Position numbers and translations under genes: made by a program | Notes under the pieces: generated by a model | Told to the model about the DNA's origin: nothing | The model's database searches: none | The model's input: the letters and a program-made list of their open reading frames with translations, nothing else | DNA from: Desulfosediminicola ganghwensis | Lineage (GTDB): Bacteria > Desulfobacterota > Desulfobulbia > Desulfobulbales > Desulfocapsaceae | Assembly: GCF_005116675.2 (NCBI RefSeq) | Contig: NZ_CP050699.1 | Span: forward strand, 3,743,001 to 3,807,000 | Direction of reading: 5' to 3' | DNA: 64,000 bases | In this document: piece after piece, positions 8,309 through 17,724 of the stretch | Layout of the letters: the number at the start of each line of letters is the position of its first letter | How positions within the stretch are numbered: the first letter of the stretch is position 1

Positions 8309-11300
8309 TTAAACCGCAAAGGGTTTATACAGCGCACCGGGGAACGAGTCGCTCACCTCCTTGAGATATTCTTGCCAATCAATTCCGAACCGATAGTATG
8401 CCATTGAGGCAATTTTCTTGGTCAGAATCGTGTTTCTATATGTTTGAAGCTCTTCCGAACTGAAAATTCTGAGTATCGAATCCCGTCCGAGAATTTCGAT
8501 AAGACCTTTCGGGATGTAGTGCATGAGTACCTGCCAGACCAGTTCCTCGTCTGCCACAATTTCCTCAATCCGCTCGAAAAGTTCTTCCTGAAAGGCGAAA
8601 ATCCGTTCACTGGTTCTCTCACTCAGGTCAAAAAGCGGCACCATCGGATCCTTGTCGTAATGCTCAAGCAGCATTTTCGCCTCTATCGAAGCATACCGTT
8701 CGACCAGTTCGATCATGTCCCGAATCAGCGCCCACCGGTTATCCACGTTGTCAAGAAGCTGCTCTTCATACGAATCCTGAAACAGGAAGGCCGTGAGAAC
8801 CTCGGAGACAGAACTGCTGTACACCCCGCCCTTGTTGGCAGAAGAATCCTTGATCTGCTGAATATCGGTGGTGAGGGCAATATAGCGCCGGGCTACATCG
8901 TCAAAGAAAACGTTCGCTCCTTCCACGATAAACTTCAACTCCCTGAACAACTCCAGGAACTGTTTGACGTTGCCATGATTGATGGTGTCTTTAAAACCAC
9001 CACAGGGAATGAAAACTGTGATATCTGCTTCTTCGATGTACTTCCTGTTCGCCGGATTCGAGAGGAAAGTCCGGTGGAACAGTGCTCCATCCTCAACCAG
9101 CGTACCATCGGGCAAAGTGACATTTGTGCTTCCCAGCGGCACCATAAAGCCCTTCTTGCTCAGCTTTTCAGTGGGGAAACCCAGAGAGTTGACTCGGGGA
9201 TCGCTGTTTCGCATAAAACCGATCTTCATCAACTCTTTCTTGTCGAGCCCTTCAGGATCAAACAGGATGGAACCACCATCGATGATCAGACACACTTTAC
9301 CCTTGTAACACTGGATCTCGTTGGCACCGAGGTCTCCATCCGGCCCACCGGTGATCATCAGATTGAGATTTTCCTCCTGTTCACCATAATGGCTGATCAG
9401 GCTGCGGAAGCTGCTCATCACCGAAGTAGTGGTCATACCGCTCAGCACGATCTTGCCGCCTATTCGCTGATAAATCTCGTCCATATCGTTGGTGACCATT
9501 ACAGATTCACCATCAATCTGCAGATCGACACCTTCTTCGCCCCGATTAAAGAGGCCAAACAACTCGCCGCTGGCCAGAACTCCATAGGTATCATGGGGGA
9601 TTCCTATGGACTTGCCAGTGGTAATCGTTCGCCAATAGGGATAGCCGCGCTCTTTGGCTCTCACAGCCACCGCATCCATGAGCGGCGCTGTACCCTCATC
9701 CGGCCCGAAGAAGATCAAATCCGGTTTACCGTAGTAATCGACTATGGAATCATCGAGTAGCATCAGGTCCATGATGCCCTCGGTGTAATCATAGAGAGCC
9801 TCCAGGCCGTAACCGGCATACTCAGGGTGAGGAACGACCACACCCTTTGAACCGCTCTCGCATATATCCTTATGCTTGAGTCGCTGAGCTTTCGGACCAA
9901 GGGCATAATTGAGCAGCACCGCGTTATCGAGCTCTGAATCGTAATTCGCCCTGGAAACCCGTATGAGTCGAAGACCGCCTCGGGCGATATCACCAGCTCG
10001 CAGGTGGGTACCGCTGGCATAATGGCCATTGACGTAAAAAATGCCAAAAACAAACTGATTGAAGACCAACGGATCGAGAATGGAGTTGTCGAAACGGAAA
10101 CAGAAAGAGCGTTTCTCCTCCTTGTAAAAGTTGGTTTTCAAGGTGCAACTGACGATTTTGAACATGAACTTGAAAATGTCATATCCAAGACTGAAATCGA
10201 TGAATCTGGAAGAAATAATTTTATCGTATTCAAGCCACTTCGCCTCAATCTCACCGTCCTTGAGCCGCTCCACTGCTCCTGGCTTGAATTTGCGTTCGAA
10301 AAGCGCATAGAGGAATTTGACCAGATCCAGGTTTTTGTTCACCATCTCGGTAATCAGCCGATCACCATAAATTGACTTATTTGAGCTCTGCAGCCTTTTG
10401 GCGAAAGCATCCTGGTGGTCTTTACTGGTCAGGCTCTCGAGAATCTCCCTGTCAGTGGCGTTTTCACTCTCCTTATAAATGAACAGATGAGTGAAATCGA
10501 TGGCATTGCCACCAAAAAGCATCTCCTGATAGCTCAAATCTCCCGTAATATAGGCATCTTTAATATCACTTACTGAAAACGAGAGAAAACAGCGGAGATC
10601 GGCAAGCAGAGCGTTCTCCATGGTCCGGGTAAGCTCACCCTGAATATAGAGCGCACAGACCGATGAAGGGGTGCTTGATTTACTCAGGTACGGCTCCCAA
10701 TAAGCTCGAACCAGGGTGAGGCCGTGGTCTTCAAGCAGCCTACGCAAAAGCGGCAACTGAGGCTTTTCAAAATCGCTGTTATACATCAAACGGGTTTCGC
10801 CGGTCTCAGGCAGGTTAAACACCTCAATATGGGGAACTACAGCTTTCTCACATTTTTTGAGAAAGCTTTCGTAACGTTTTCTGGTCGGCTCCGGAGTTAT
10901 GGCATAATCCCCGGCAAGAGAAAACAGAAACCTTGAGCCGGTATACTGTTCCTTAGGAAAGTCGACTACTGTTTCAGGCCGAATGATATATGTGAAATAT
11001 TTAGATTCAGGAGAGTAATAATATTCCCTGCGGTGCCCTGAAATCTGGTCTTCAAGCACCTCCTCCATCGAATCACGGGTCTCATCGGTGGCAATGCGAA
11101 TCTTGCCGACGCTTTCCCCGTACGAGAGATCGAAATCGATATTGGCAACACGACCATAGAGAGTGACACTGCCCTCAACGATCTTGATACTTGTTGCGAT
11201 TGATTTAAGCAGGTGGACAAGAGAGTCTTTCTGGATATGCTCGAAGAAGTAACGCGGCAATCCAAGATCCTCTAAAAATATACCTGCCGCGATATTAATG

Positions 11301-11443
11301 CAGTTTGCAGTAATCAACCCCTCCGTGGAGAGGTCAATTACTGCCTCATAAAGCAGCCGGGGATCGAGTCCGACCCCTTCTGCTTTTCTGATAATATCTG
11401 CTCCTTGAGCGACTGGTCCTGAAGTGTTGATAATCGTGTTCAT
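8309..11443 (-). CDS. large NAD-type glutamate dehydrogenase
   Basis: Oxidative deamination of glutamate to 2-oxoglutarate with NAD+. At 1044 residues it belongs to the large NAD-GDH class, longer than the 450-residue enzymes and shorter than the 1600-residue ones. The N-terminal half (about 1-440) holds regulatory, ACT-like segments. The catalytic core follows, with AGDIARGGLRLIRVSR and GSKGVVVP typical of the dehydrogenase fold, and a NAD-binding region at about 600-850. The ATG follows a GGAGGGT ribosome site. It is the last gene of the kor-suc-gdh block, 89 bp after sucD, where its product 2-oxoglutarate is the substrate of the Kor complex. Confidence 0.88.
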   Translation of the reverse strand: MNTIINTSGPVAQGADIIRKAEGVGLDPRLLYEAVIDLSTEGLITANCINIAAGIFLEDLGLPRYFFEHIQKDSLVHLLKSIATSIKIVEGSVTLYGRVANIDFDLSYGESVGKIRIATDETRDSMEEVLEDQISGHRREYYYSPESKYFTYIIRPETVVDFPKEQYTGSRFLFSLAGDYAITPEPTRKRYESFLKKCEKAVVPHIEVFNLPETGETRLMYNSDFEKPQLPLLRRLLEDHGLTLVRAYWEPYLSKSSTPSSVCALYIQGELTRTMENALLADLRCFLSFSVSDIKDAYITGDLSYQEMLFGGNAIDFTHLFIYKESENATDREILESLTSKDHQDAFAKRLQSSNKSIYGDRLITEMVNKNLDLVKFLYALFERKFKPGAVERLKDGEIEAKWLEYDKIISSRFIDFSLGYDIFKFMFKIVSCTLKTNFYKEEKRSFCFRFDNSILDPLVFNQFVFGIFYVNGHYASGTHLRAGDIARGGLRLIRVSRANYDSELDNAVLLNYALGPKAQRLKHKDICESGSKGVVVPHPEYAGYGLEALYDYTEGIMDLMLLDDSIVDYYGKPDLIFFGPDEGTAPLMDAVAVRAKERGYPYWRTITTGKSIGIPHDTYGVLASGELFGLFNRGEEGVDLQIDGESVMVTNDMDEIYQRIGGKIVLSGMTTTSVMSSFRSLISHYGEQEENLNLMITGGPDGDLGANEIQCYKGKVCLIIDGGSILFDPEGLDKKELMKIGFMRNSDPRVNSLGFPTEKLSKKGFMVPLGSTNVTLPDGTLVEDGALFHRTFLSNPANRKYIEEADITVFIPCGGFKDTINHGNVKQFLELFRELKFIVEGANVFFDDVARRYIALTTDIQQIKDSSANKGGVYSSSVSEVLTAFLFQDSYEEQLLDNVDNRWALIRDMIELVERYASIEAKMLLEHYDKDPMVPLFDLSERTSERIFAFQEELFERIEEIVADEELVWQVLMHYIPKGLIEILGRDSILRIFSSEELQTYRNTILTKKIASMAYYRFGIDWQEYLKEVSDSFPGALYKPFAV

Positions 11444-11532
11444 GGTACCCTCCGGTAGAGTACTCTAAAAGTATCGTTATCCCGACACTGTTCAGTAAAA
11501 ATGCAGCTTATTATTGATCAGCGACATTTTGA

Positions 11533-12408
11533 TTACAGGCCGAATGTATCTTTACAAACCTGACCGATAAGGCCGAGGTTTTCACAAACGGTGATACCAT
11601 TTTCGCGCATGGCCTCGATCTTCGCCTGGCCGGTACCGCTGCCACCGCTGATAATCGCGCCTGCATGGCCCATCCTGCGCCCCGGAGGAGCTGTCAAGCC
11701 CGCAATAAAACCGACAACTGGCTTGGTAACATGCTCATTAATAAAAGCTGCAGCTTCCTCTTCTGCATTACCGCCAATCTCGCCGACCATCACAATTCCC
11801 CTGGTTTCAGGATCGGCCTCAAAAGCTGACAGCACATCAATAAAATTGGTACCGTTTACCGGGTCGCCACCGATACCTATGCAGGTGGTCTGGCCAATAC
11901 CGAGCTTGGTAAGCTGATCGACGACTTCATAAGTGAGTGTTCCTGAACGGGAAACAACCCCAACCGGACCGCCAGGCTTATGAATTGAACCCGGCATAAT
12001 ACCGATCTTGCACTCACCTGGAGTAATAATTCCGGGACAGTTCGGACCAATCAGCCTGCACGCTTTGCCTGCCATGAAGTTTTTCACTTTCAGCATGTCC
12101 ATTACCGGCACACCTTCGGTGATCGCAATTATAAGCTCAACTCCACCATCAACCGCCTCCATGATGGCATCGGCACAAAAAGCTGGTGGCACAAAGATCA
12201 TAGAGGTGTTGGCACCGGTTTGCACTACTGCTTCACGAACCGTATTGAAAACCGGAACACCATCCATCTCCTGGCCGCCTTTACCCGGTGTCACTCCGGC
12301 AACAACCCGGGTGCCATAGGCAATGCACTGACGGGTGTGAAACTGCCCTTCCCTGCCGGTAATACCCTGCACCAGCAGCTTTGTTTCCTTATTTACGAAT
12401 ATAGACAC
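11533..12408 (-). CDS. sucD: succinyl-CoA ligase alpha subunit
   Basis: Alpha subunit of succinyl-CoA synthetase, which interconverts succinyl-CoA with succinate and CoA while forming ATP or GTP. The 291 residues contain the CoA-binding N-terminal Rossmann domain and the phosphohistidine loop [10 protein letters not shown] with active-site His248. The start is a GTG behind GGGAGTTAGG. It lies 26 bp downstream of sucC, consistent with co-translation of a 1:1 complex. Confidence 0.96.
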   Translation of the reverse strand: MSIFVNKETKLLVQGITGREGQFHTRQCIAYGTRVVAGVTPGKGGQEMDGVPVFNTVREAVVQTGANTSMIFVPPAFCADAIMEAVDGGVELIIAITEGVPVMDMLKVKNFMAGKACRLIGPNCPGIITPGECKIGIMPGSIHKPGGPVGVVSRSGTLTYEVVDQLTKLGIGQTTCIGIGGDPVNGTNFIDVLSAFEADPETRGIVMVGEIGGNAEEEAAAFINEHVTKPVVGFIAGLTAPPGRRMGHAGAIISGGSGTGQAKIEAMRENGITVCENLGLIGQVCKDTFGL

Positions 12409-12434
12409 AACCTAACTCCCTGGTTCGATTTCGT

Positions 12435-13595
12435 TTATTTAACCGCAGCAGCAATTTTCTCAGCAGCATCTTTCAGGTCAACAGCGGTCAGCAGATTCAA
12501 GCCGGATTCGGCAAGAATTCTTCTTCCCTCCTCGACATTGGTGCCTTCCATCCGCACTACGACCGGAATGTTCAGCCCTACGCTTTTAGCTGCCTGCACA
12601 ACACCTTCGGCAAAGACGTCGCAACGGAGAATGCCGCCGAAAATATTGATCAATACCGCTTTTACTTTCTCATCACGCAGGATGATACGCAGACCGTTCT
12701 CAACCATCTCCGCAGTAGCACCACCACCAACATCCATAAAGTTGGCGGGCTCGGCACCTGCATTTTTGATGATGTCCATGGTCGCCATGGCAAGGCCGGC
12801 ACCGTTAACGATATTGCCGACATTTCCGTCGAGGTTGATGTAGTTGAGGTTAAACTCAGATGCTTCTACTTCCAGGGGATCTTCTTCGTCTGTGTCACGG
12901 TAGCTGAGGATATCCTTGTGTCTGAACAAGGCATTGGAGTCTATGTCGACCTTGGCATCGAGGGCCAGCACCTCGTCACCGCCGGTGATGATAAGCGGAT
13001 TGATCTCGACCAGGGAGCAATCTTTTTCCACGAAGAGCGTGAACAGATTACGAACCAGACCGGCAAAACTTTTCTGGACCTCTTTGGGAAGATCAAGCCC
13101 GAAAATGAGTTCGCGAAGATGATATCCCTGCAGGCCGAGAAGAGGATCGACAGCCACTTTGATGATTTTCTCAGGAGAGCGCTCAGCCACCTCTTCGATA
13201 TCCATACCGCCTTCTCGGCAGGTCATGATCACAACTCTGGCAGAATCGCGATCTACCAGCAGGCTGAGGTAGAGTTCTTCCCTGATATCCTGCCCCGCTT
13301 CAACAAGCAGTTTCTGAACCAGACGGCCTTCGGGTCCGGTCTGGGGAGTAACCAGATTCATTCCCAGGATTGCCTCGGCATGCTCCCGGGCTTCCTCCTG
13401 TGACTTGGCAAGCTTTACTCCACCGCCTTTACCGCGTCCGCCAGCGTGGATCTGAGCCTTGACTACAACCGGATAACCGCCCAGACCACCTGCGATTTCA
13501 ACAGCCTCGTCTACAGTAACTGCTGCCTTTCCTTCCGGTACAGGAACATCATATTGCCGAAAGAGTTCTTTTGCCTGATACTCGTGAATTTTCAT
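12435..13595 (-). CDS. sucC: succinyl-CoA ligase beta subunit
   Basis: Beta subunit of succinyl-CoA synthetase, carrying the ATP-grasp nucleotide-binding domain (about 1-235) and a C-terminal flavodoxin-like ligase domain. The N-terminus [12 protein letters not shown] is the family hallmark, the Gly-rich [12 protein letters not shown] follows, and [10 protein letters not shown] and [10 protein letters not shown] mark the ligase domain. The 386-residue length is standard. AGGGA lies five bases before the ATG. The gene is separated from korC by 89 bp that contain a terminator-like hairpin. Confidence 0.96.
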   Translation of the reverse strand: MKIHEYQAKELFRQYDVPVPEGKAAVTVDEAVEIAGGLGGYPVVVKAQIHAGGRGKGGGVKLAKSQEEAREHAEAILGMNLVTPQTGPEGRLVQKLLVEAGQDIREELYLSLLVDRDSARVVIMTCREGGMDIEEVAERSPEKIIKVAVDPLLGLQGYHLRELIFGLDLPKEVQKSFAGLVRNLFTLFVEKDCSLVEINPLIITGGDEVLALDAKVDIDSNALFRHKDILSYRDTDEEDPLEVEASEFNLNYINLDGNVGNIVNGAGLAMATMDIIKNAGAEPANFMDVGGGATAEMVENGLRIILRDEKVKAVLINIFGGILRCDVFAEGVVQAAKSVGLNIPVVVRMEGTNVEEGRRILAESGLNLLTAVDLKDAAEKIAAAVK

Positions 13596-13614
13596 AATTC
13601 CCTAAATACAGTGG

Positions 13615-13664
13615 ATATAAAAAAAGCCGGGTGCAGAACCTGTTGTATGTCCCTTTCACCCGGC
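13615..13664 (-). terminator. hairpin between korC and sucC
   Basis: On the minus strand GCCGGGTG (with CAG before it) pairs with CACCCGGC and is followed by seven T. The loop is about 23 bases. It looks like an intrinsic terminator ending the kor transcript, possibly leaky so that sucCD is transcribed from both kor and its own promoter. Confidence 0.7.
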
Positions 13665-13684
13665 CTGAAATACCTCGTTACTCT

Positions 13685-14233
13685 TTAGTACAACTTGTTT
13701 GCCAGACCAAGTTCGTAGCCGATGCCCAAAGCGGTTTTGTTCATTTCAACAAAATCTTTCGGCACCCGGTCGGCAATTGCCTTCATGACAGAATCCGGCT
13801 TCACCAGATCTGCAAGACCTATCAGAGCGCCAAGCACACAGATGTTGAAAACAATCGGCTTACCGATCTGCTCCATAACACTTTCGTACATGGGCAATTC
13901 AACCTGTCTGGCATCCACATTCTTCGTCGTTTCCACAAATCGTGTATCGGTCAAAAGAGTGCCGCCAGGTCGTATCTCCGGTGCATAGCTGGTATACGCC
14001 TTCTGAGTAAGGCAGACCAGAATGTTGGGTTGTGAAACAACAGGAAAGTTGATTTCATGCTCAGAGATGATAACATCACTTCGTGTCGTCCCGCCTCGCG
14101 CAGCAGCGCCATAACTCTGGGACTGGGTGGCGTTCATACCCTCATGGATTACCGCCGCTTCTGCCAGAATAATGGCTGCGGTAATCACGCCCTGGCCTCC
14201 GGAGCCTGAAAAGACAAGTCGTGTACGTTTCAT
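13685..14233 (-). CDS. korC: 2-oxoacid:ferredoxin oxidoreductase gamma subunit
   Basis: Gamma subunit of a four-subunit 2-oxoglutarate (2-oxoacid):ferredoxin oxidoreductase. The 182 residues show the family start RLVFSGSGGQGV and the loop SYGAAARGG. It overlaps korB by four bases (ATGA type), so translation is coupled. Substrate assignment to 2-oxoglutarate comes from the sucCD and gdh neighbours, not from the sequence alone. Confidence 0.9.
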   Translation of the reverse strand: MKRTRLVFSGSGGQGVITAAIILAEAAVIHEGMNATQSQSYGAAARGGTTRSDVIISEHEINFPVVSQPNILVCLTQKAYTSYAPEIRPGGTLLTDTRFVETTKNVDARQVELPMYESVMEQIGKPIVFNICVLGALIGLADLVKPDSVMKAIADRVPKDFVEMNKTALGIGYELGLANKLY

Positions 14234-15039
14234 TTGGACGCCCCCTTCATTGCAACTTCGATAATCTTGTCATACTCTTGGCAGTATTCCGGTCTCTCCT
14301 TCTGCACGAAAATACCACGTCCCAGCAATTCAGGGTTCTCCTCGAGAGTCTTTGAGCCGACCGGTGCGGTGATGTTCTTGTAGTTTTCCATCATCGCGGC
14401 GGCATCTCCACCCTTATTTTTACGGCCAAAATGGGTCGGACACTGGGAGAGAATCTCAACTACAGAAAAGCCCTTATGCTGAATCGCATTTTTGAGCAGT
14501 TCTGTGGATTCCTTGGCGTGATACACGGTTGAGCGCGCTACAAAGGTTGCTCCTGCGGCGGCTGCCAGATCAACCACATTGAAATCATTATCAATTGTAG
14601 TATATGGGGCGGTAGTTGCCTTAATGCCACAACCGGAGAGTGGAGAGAACTGACCTCCTGTCATACCGTAAATACGGTTATTCATGACTATGGCGGTCAT
14701 ATCGATGTTTCTTCTGGCGGCATGTATGAAGTGATTACCACCAATTGCCAGTGCATCGCCATCGCCCATGGGCACCAAAAGGGTGAGTTCAGGCTTGGAA
14801 AGTTTCACACCTGTGGCAAATGCCAGGGCTCGACCGTGGATTGTATGCAACGAGTGAAAGTCAACATATCCGGAAATTCTGGCTGAGCAGCCGATTCCGG
14901 ATGTCATGACGATGTCGTTTTTGTCCAGTTCCAGCTGCTCCACTGCGCGGAGCAGAGAGTTCAGCACGATGCCGTGTCCGCATCCCGGACACCACATATG
15001 AGGGAAAAATCTTTGTCTGATATAATCTTGAACAGCCAT
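14230..15039 (-). CDS. korB: 2-oxoacid:ferredoxin oxidoreductase beta subunit
   Basis: Thiamine diphosphate-binding subunit of the Kor complex. Residues near 16-22 read MWCPGCGHG, a conserved beta-subunit motif that contributes cluster or cofactor ligands. GDGDALAIGGNHF starting near residue 91 is the ThDP/Mg-binding motif. The 269-residue length fits. A GGGGAGGGGG ribosome site precedes the ATG, and korA ends two bases upstream, in a compact operon. Confidence 0.94.
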   Translation of the reverse strand: MAVQDYIRQRFFPHMWCPGCGHGIVLNSLLRAVEQLELDKNDIVMTSGIGCSARISGYVDFHSLHTIHGRALAFATGVKLSKPELTLLVPMGDGDALAIGGNHFIHAARRNIDMTAIVMNNRIYGMTGGQFSPLSGCGIKATTAPYTTIDNDFNVVDLAAAAGATFVARSTVYHAKESTELLKNAIQHKGFSVVEILSQCPTHFGRKNKGGDAAAMMENYKNITAPVGSKTLEENPELLGRGIFVQKERPEYCQEYDKIIEVAMKGASK

Positions 15040-15041
15040 TG

Positions 15042-16190
15042 TTAAATCCCCCTCCCCTGGATGACCCGAAGAAGTCTCTTGATGTCAGAAGGTGTGATGA
15101 GTTTGCCGTCGATACGGTTTGCCAGAAATACTTTTTCCGGATTGTCTACAGAAGCTTTTACCTGTGCCATTACCTGACCAAGGTTCATTTCAACAACAAC
15201 AACGGACTTCGCCCTTGAACATTTTTCGCGAACCAGATCATGTGGAAATGGCCAGATTGACTGAAGCTCTAACACGCCGATCTTCTCACCTTTTTCGCGC
15301 CTGTTCTTGGCAAGATGAATAGCAGATCGTGCTGAAGATCCGTAAGAAACCAGAATGTATTCCGCATCATCGAGAAAGTACTCTTTATAGCGGGTAATCT
15401 TCTCGATATTTATATCGATCTTGTCCACCAGGTGTCGCAGGAGTTCATTGACTACCTGGGGACTGGCTGATGGAAAGCCCCACATATCGTGGTAGAGACC
15501 GGTTACATTGTAACGATGCTCGCCACCAAAATCAGACATCGGCAACCGCCCATCTTCACGAGGCAGATATGGTCGGTAATCAACACCTTTAGGCACGGAG
15601 GTACGAAGTCGCTCGACAAGTTCGATCTCACCAGCTGCCGGAATTTCCAGCTTTTCACGCATGTGGCCAATCGCTTCATCAAGCAGGAGAATTACCGGTG
15701 TACGGTAGGTTTCCGCCAGGTTGAAGGCATCGATTGTCATTTCAAACACATCCTGATGATTGGATGCAGTAAGAGCAATGATGGCATGATCACCATGGGT
15801 ACCCCAGCGAGCCTGATTGATGTCACCCTGACTCACATGGGTTGGGTTACCGGTAGATGGGCCGCCACGCTGCACATTGGCGATAACGCAGGGAATCTCT
15901 GCCATGCAGGCGTAACCGATGGCTTCCTGCTTGAGAGAGAAACCCGGGCCGCTGGTCGCGGTCATTACTTTATGGCCAGTCAGTGAGGCACCGATAATAG
16001 CGCACATGGAAGCTATTTCATCTTCCATCTGAATAAACTTGCCACCCGCCTGAGGCAGTCTCTGGGATAGTACTTCAGCGATTTCTGTGGACGGAGTAAT
16101 GGGGTACCCCGCGTAGAAGTCGACACCAGCGTACAACGCCCCTTCCACACAGGCTTCGTTACCCTGAACAAATTTGATCTTATTTTCCAT
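15042..16190 (-). CDS. korA: 2-oxoacid:ferredoxin oxidoreductase alpha subunit
   Basis: Alpha subunit of the Kor complex, with the pyrimidine-binding domain at the N-terminus (QGNEACVEGALYAG, then GYPITPSTEI) and the C-terminal transketolase-like domain. The 382-residue length and motifs match KorA-type rather than the longer fused Por/Nif-J proteins. It overlaps the ferredoxin subunit gene by 11 bp, and GGAAGGGG lies five bases before its ATG. It acts in the cytoplasm, giving CoA-thioester, CO2 and reduced ferredoxin. Confidence 0.94.
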   Translation of the reverse strand: MENKIKFVQGNEACVEGALYAGVDFYAGYPITPSTEIAEVLSQRLPQAGGKFIQMEDEIASMCAIIGASLTGHKVMTATSGPGFSLKQEAIGYACMAEIPCVIANVQRGGPSTGNPTHVSQGDINQARWGTHGDHAIIALTASNHQDVFEMTIDAFNLAETYRTPVILLLDEAIGHMREKLEIPAAGEIELVERLRTSVPKGVDYRPYLPREDGRLPMSDFGGEHRYNVTGLYHDMWGFPSASPQVVNELLRHLVDKIDINIEKITRYKEYFLDDAEYILVSYGSSARSAIHLAKNRREKGEKIGVLELQSIWPFPHDLVREKCSRAKSVVVVEMNLGQVMAQVKASVDNPEKVFLANRIDGKLITPSDIKRLLRVIQGRGI

Positions 16191-16449
16191 TTTCCCCTTC
16201 CTGACTTGTCAGCACAGTAATTGCGAGATCCGGACATCGCAGTTCACATAGTTTGCACACAATGCAATCCTCAGGCCGAGCAACCGTCGCCTTCTCCTTT
16301 TTGTCAAGTTCAAGAACATTTTTGGGACAGAGCGCAATACAAATAGAGCACCCTTTGCACCAGTCCCGGTTGATTATGATTTCCTGAAGTTTTTGCCTCG
16401 CCATAACCTTTTTTTTAACGGATTTTTCCGTCCCTCGTTGGTGATGCAT
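16180..16449 (-). CDS. korD: 2-oxoacid:ferredoxin oxidoreductase delta (ferredoxin) subunit
   Basis: Small 2x[4Fe-4S] ferredoxin subunit that passes electrons out of the Kor complex. Two classical CxxCxxCxxxCP motifs are visible, CKGCSICIALCP and CIVCKLCELRCP. It is the first gene of the kor block. The start is uncertain: the ATG at 16449 gives 89 residues with a basic leader, while the ATG at 16404 (MARQKLQE) gives 74 and is closer to the usual length. Possible operators of the divergent GntR regulator lie upstream. Confidence 0.9.
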   Translation of the reverse strand: MHHQRGTEKSVKKKVMARQKLQEIIINRDWCKGCSICIALCPKNVLELDKKEKATVARPEDCIVCKLCELRCPDLAITVLTSQEGENGK

Positions 16450-16646
16450 TTGGACTATTCATTATGAAGGGTTAAAGTGTTTATTTTATCCCTCCTGTTA
16501 GTACCATTTTGATGTATTTTGCACTTCATATGAAACGAAAAACCGAAACCCGGTTTCCTCCGCTTCCTGGCTTTTTAACACCGTGCATTTGCACACTAAC
16601 AGCAAGACCCCCAAAGGAGTCCTCGAACTGCTGCAAAACAATGCAT

Positions 16647-16656
16647 TGTATACATT
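16647..16656. promoter_or_regulatory. putative GntR/FCD operator 1
   Basis: TTGTATACAT contains the perfect palindrome TGTATACA. FCD-class GntR proteins generally bind short palindromes of this kind. It lies about 200 bp upstream of korD. Inference only. Confidence 0.3.
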
Positions 16657-16847
16657 TTCTGCACACCGGACAATTAGCTCTATGGAATGCCTATGTCAAT
16701 AGTTTTTTATGCATCCTCTCAGAAAGATTTTTCTTTTGATATCAATGCCTCTTTTTCACCCGATAACTCTTGACGTTTCACCATTCCTACAGACGCTTTC
16801 AACCTGACATATTCCTCCATCTCCCTGCAAATATTCGTGCACTTTTT

Positions 16848-16857
16848 TTGTACACAA
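16848..16857. promoter_or_regulatory. putative GntR/FCD operator 2
   Basis: TTGTACACAA matches site 1 in TTGTA-Y-ACA and lies about 196 bp upstream of the regulator start, suggesting autoregulation if both sites are real. Inference only. Confidence 0.28.
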
Positions 16858-17052
16858 TCTGTGTGTCTTTTTTTTGAAGGTATGCTATAGCTAAGAGAAT
16901 TCGCCCATATTTACAACAAATTGGGGGGCGGCAAACTCTGTCATAAACAGCATCTATGACATTCAGACATAACCTTGGATATGAGCCTGGTTCTGTCTCT
17001 GAAGGATCTTTGGTCAACTCTTTTATTATCATTTGTACTCAGCAGGTGGAGA

Positions 17053-17724
17053 ATGGGAGCAGTTCATAAAAATTCAGAGGAAGAAGTCTACGCAAAGATT
17101 AAAAACGCAATTCGTAAGCGTTATATCAAGCAAGGCAGTCAGCTCGTGGAGATCACACTGGCCCAGCAACTCGGCGTCAGCAGAACTCCAGTCAGAAGTG
17201 CCATCAAACGCCTGGAATCTGAAGGTGTAGTAAAATCGATTCCCAACCGGGGCGCTTTTGTGATCACCCCCACGAGCCAGGAAATAGAGGAAACGTATCA
17301 GGTACGCATGGAGCTGGAGCAAATGGCTGCACGCCTTACGGCAGTCTCCATATCCAGCAAGCAGGTAAATGAACTGCTGGATCTGGTCGAGCGTGAGAAA
17401 AACATATTCGACTGGACCAACCTCGACGAATATGACGTATTAAATGCCAGCCTGCACCTGAAAATAGCCGAATTTTCAGGCAACAATGTATTGTATTACT
17501 ATGTCAAGGAACTGCTTGACCGCACCAGAATCTACCTGATTCTCTTCGATCCGTTCTTTAAGTTGGAATACAGCCCCACAGTTGATGCACATCTGGGAAT
17601 TGTGGAAGCTCTCTCCAGACACGATGTGGAGTTATCTTCTTCACTGGTTCGGGACCATCTTCAAAGCTCAGTAGATGGTCTGGAAAAAGCTGAAGTTATG
17701 CCTGAAGATTATCTATCGCTTTGA
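17053..17724 (+). CDS. GntR-family regulator with FCD ligand domain
   Basis: Transcription factor of 223 residues. An N-terminal winged helix-turn-helix (about 8-75) has the typical LAQQLGVSRTPVRSAIKRLE recognition region and the wing NRGAFV. The C-terminal all-helical FCD domain (about 80-215) contains metal or organic-acid ligand positions such as His in NASLHLKIA and DAHLGIVEAL. I chose the ATG at 17053, with AGGTGGAG just before it; the longer frame from 16975 adds 26 hydrophobic residues not seen in the family. Its divergent position suggests it controls the kor-suc-gdh block, perhaps sensing an organic acid. Confidence 0.88.
   Translation: MGAVHKNSEEEVYAKIKNAIRKRYIKQGSQLVEITLAQQLGVSRTPVRSAIKRLESEGVVKSIPNRGAFVITPTSQEIEETYQVRMELEQMAARLTAVSISSKQVNELLDLVEREKNIFDWTNLDEYDVLNASLHLKIAEFSGNNVLYYYVKELLDRTRIYLILFDPFFKLEYSPTVDAHLGIVEALSRHDVELSSSLVRDHLQSSVDGLEKAEVMPEDYLSL

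Larger units (their letters stand above)
16450..17052. promoter_or_regulatory. divergent kor / gntR control region
   Basis: A 603-bp AT-rich stretch without a credible gene, between korD (minus) and the GntR-type regulator (plus). It should contain the promoters of both. Two related palindromic 10-mers, TTGTATACAT at 16647-16656 and TTGTACACAA at 16848-16857, share TTGTA-Y-ACA and could be operator sites. No clear -35/-10 pair was assigned. Confidence 0.45.

Noticed and set aside
8444-9760. 438-codon open frame on the plus strand
   Set aside because: Exactly antisense to the well-supported glutamate dehydrogenase, no ribosome site and no recognisable domain. A shadow of codon bias.
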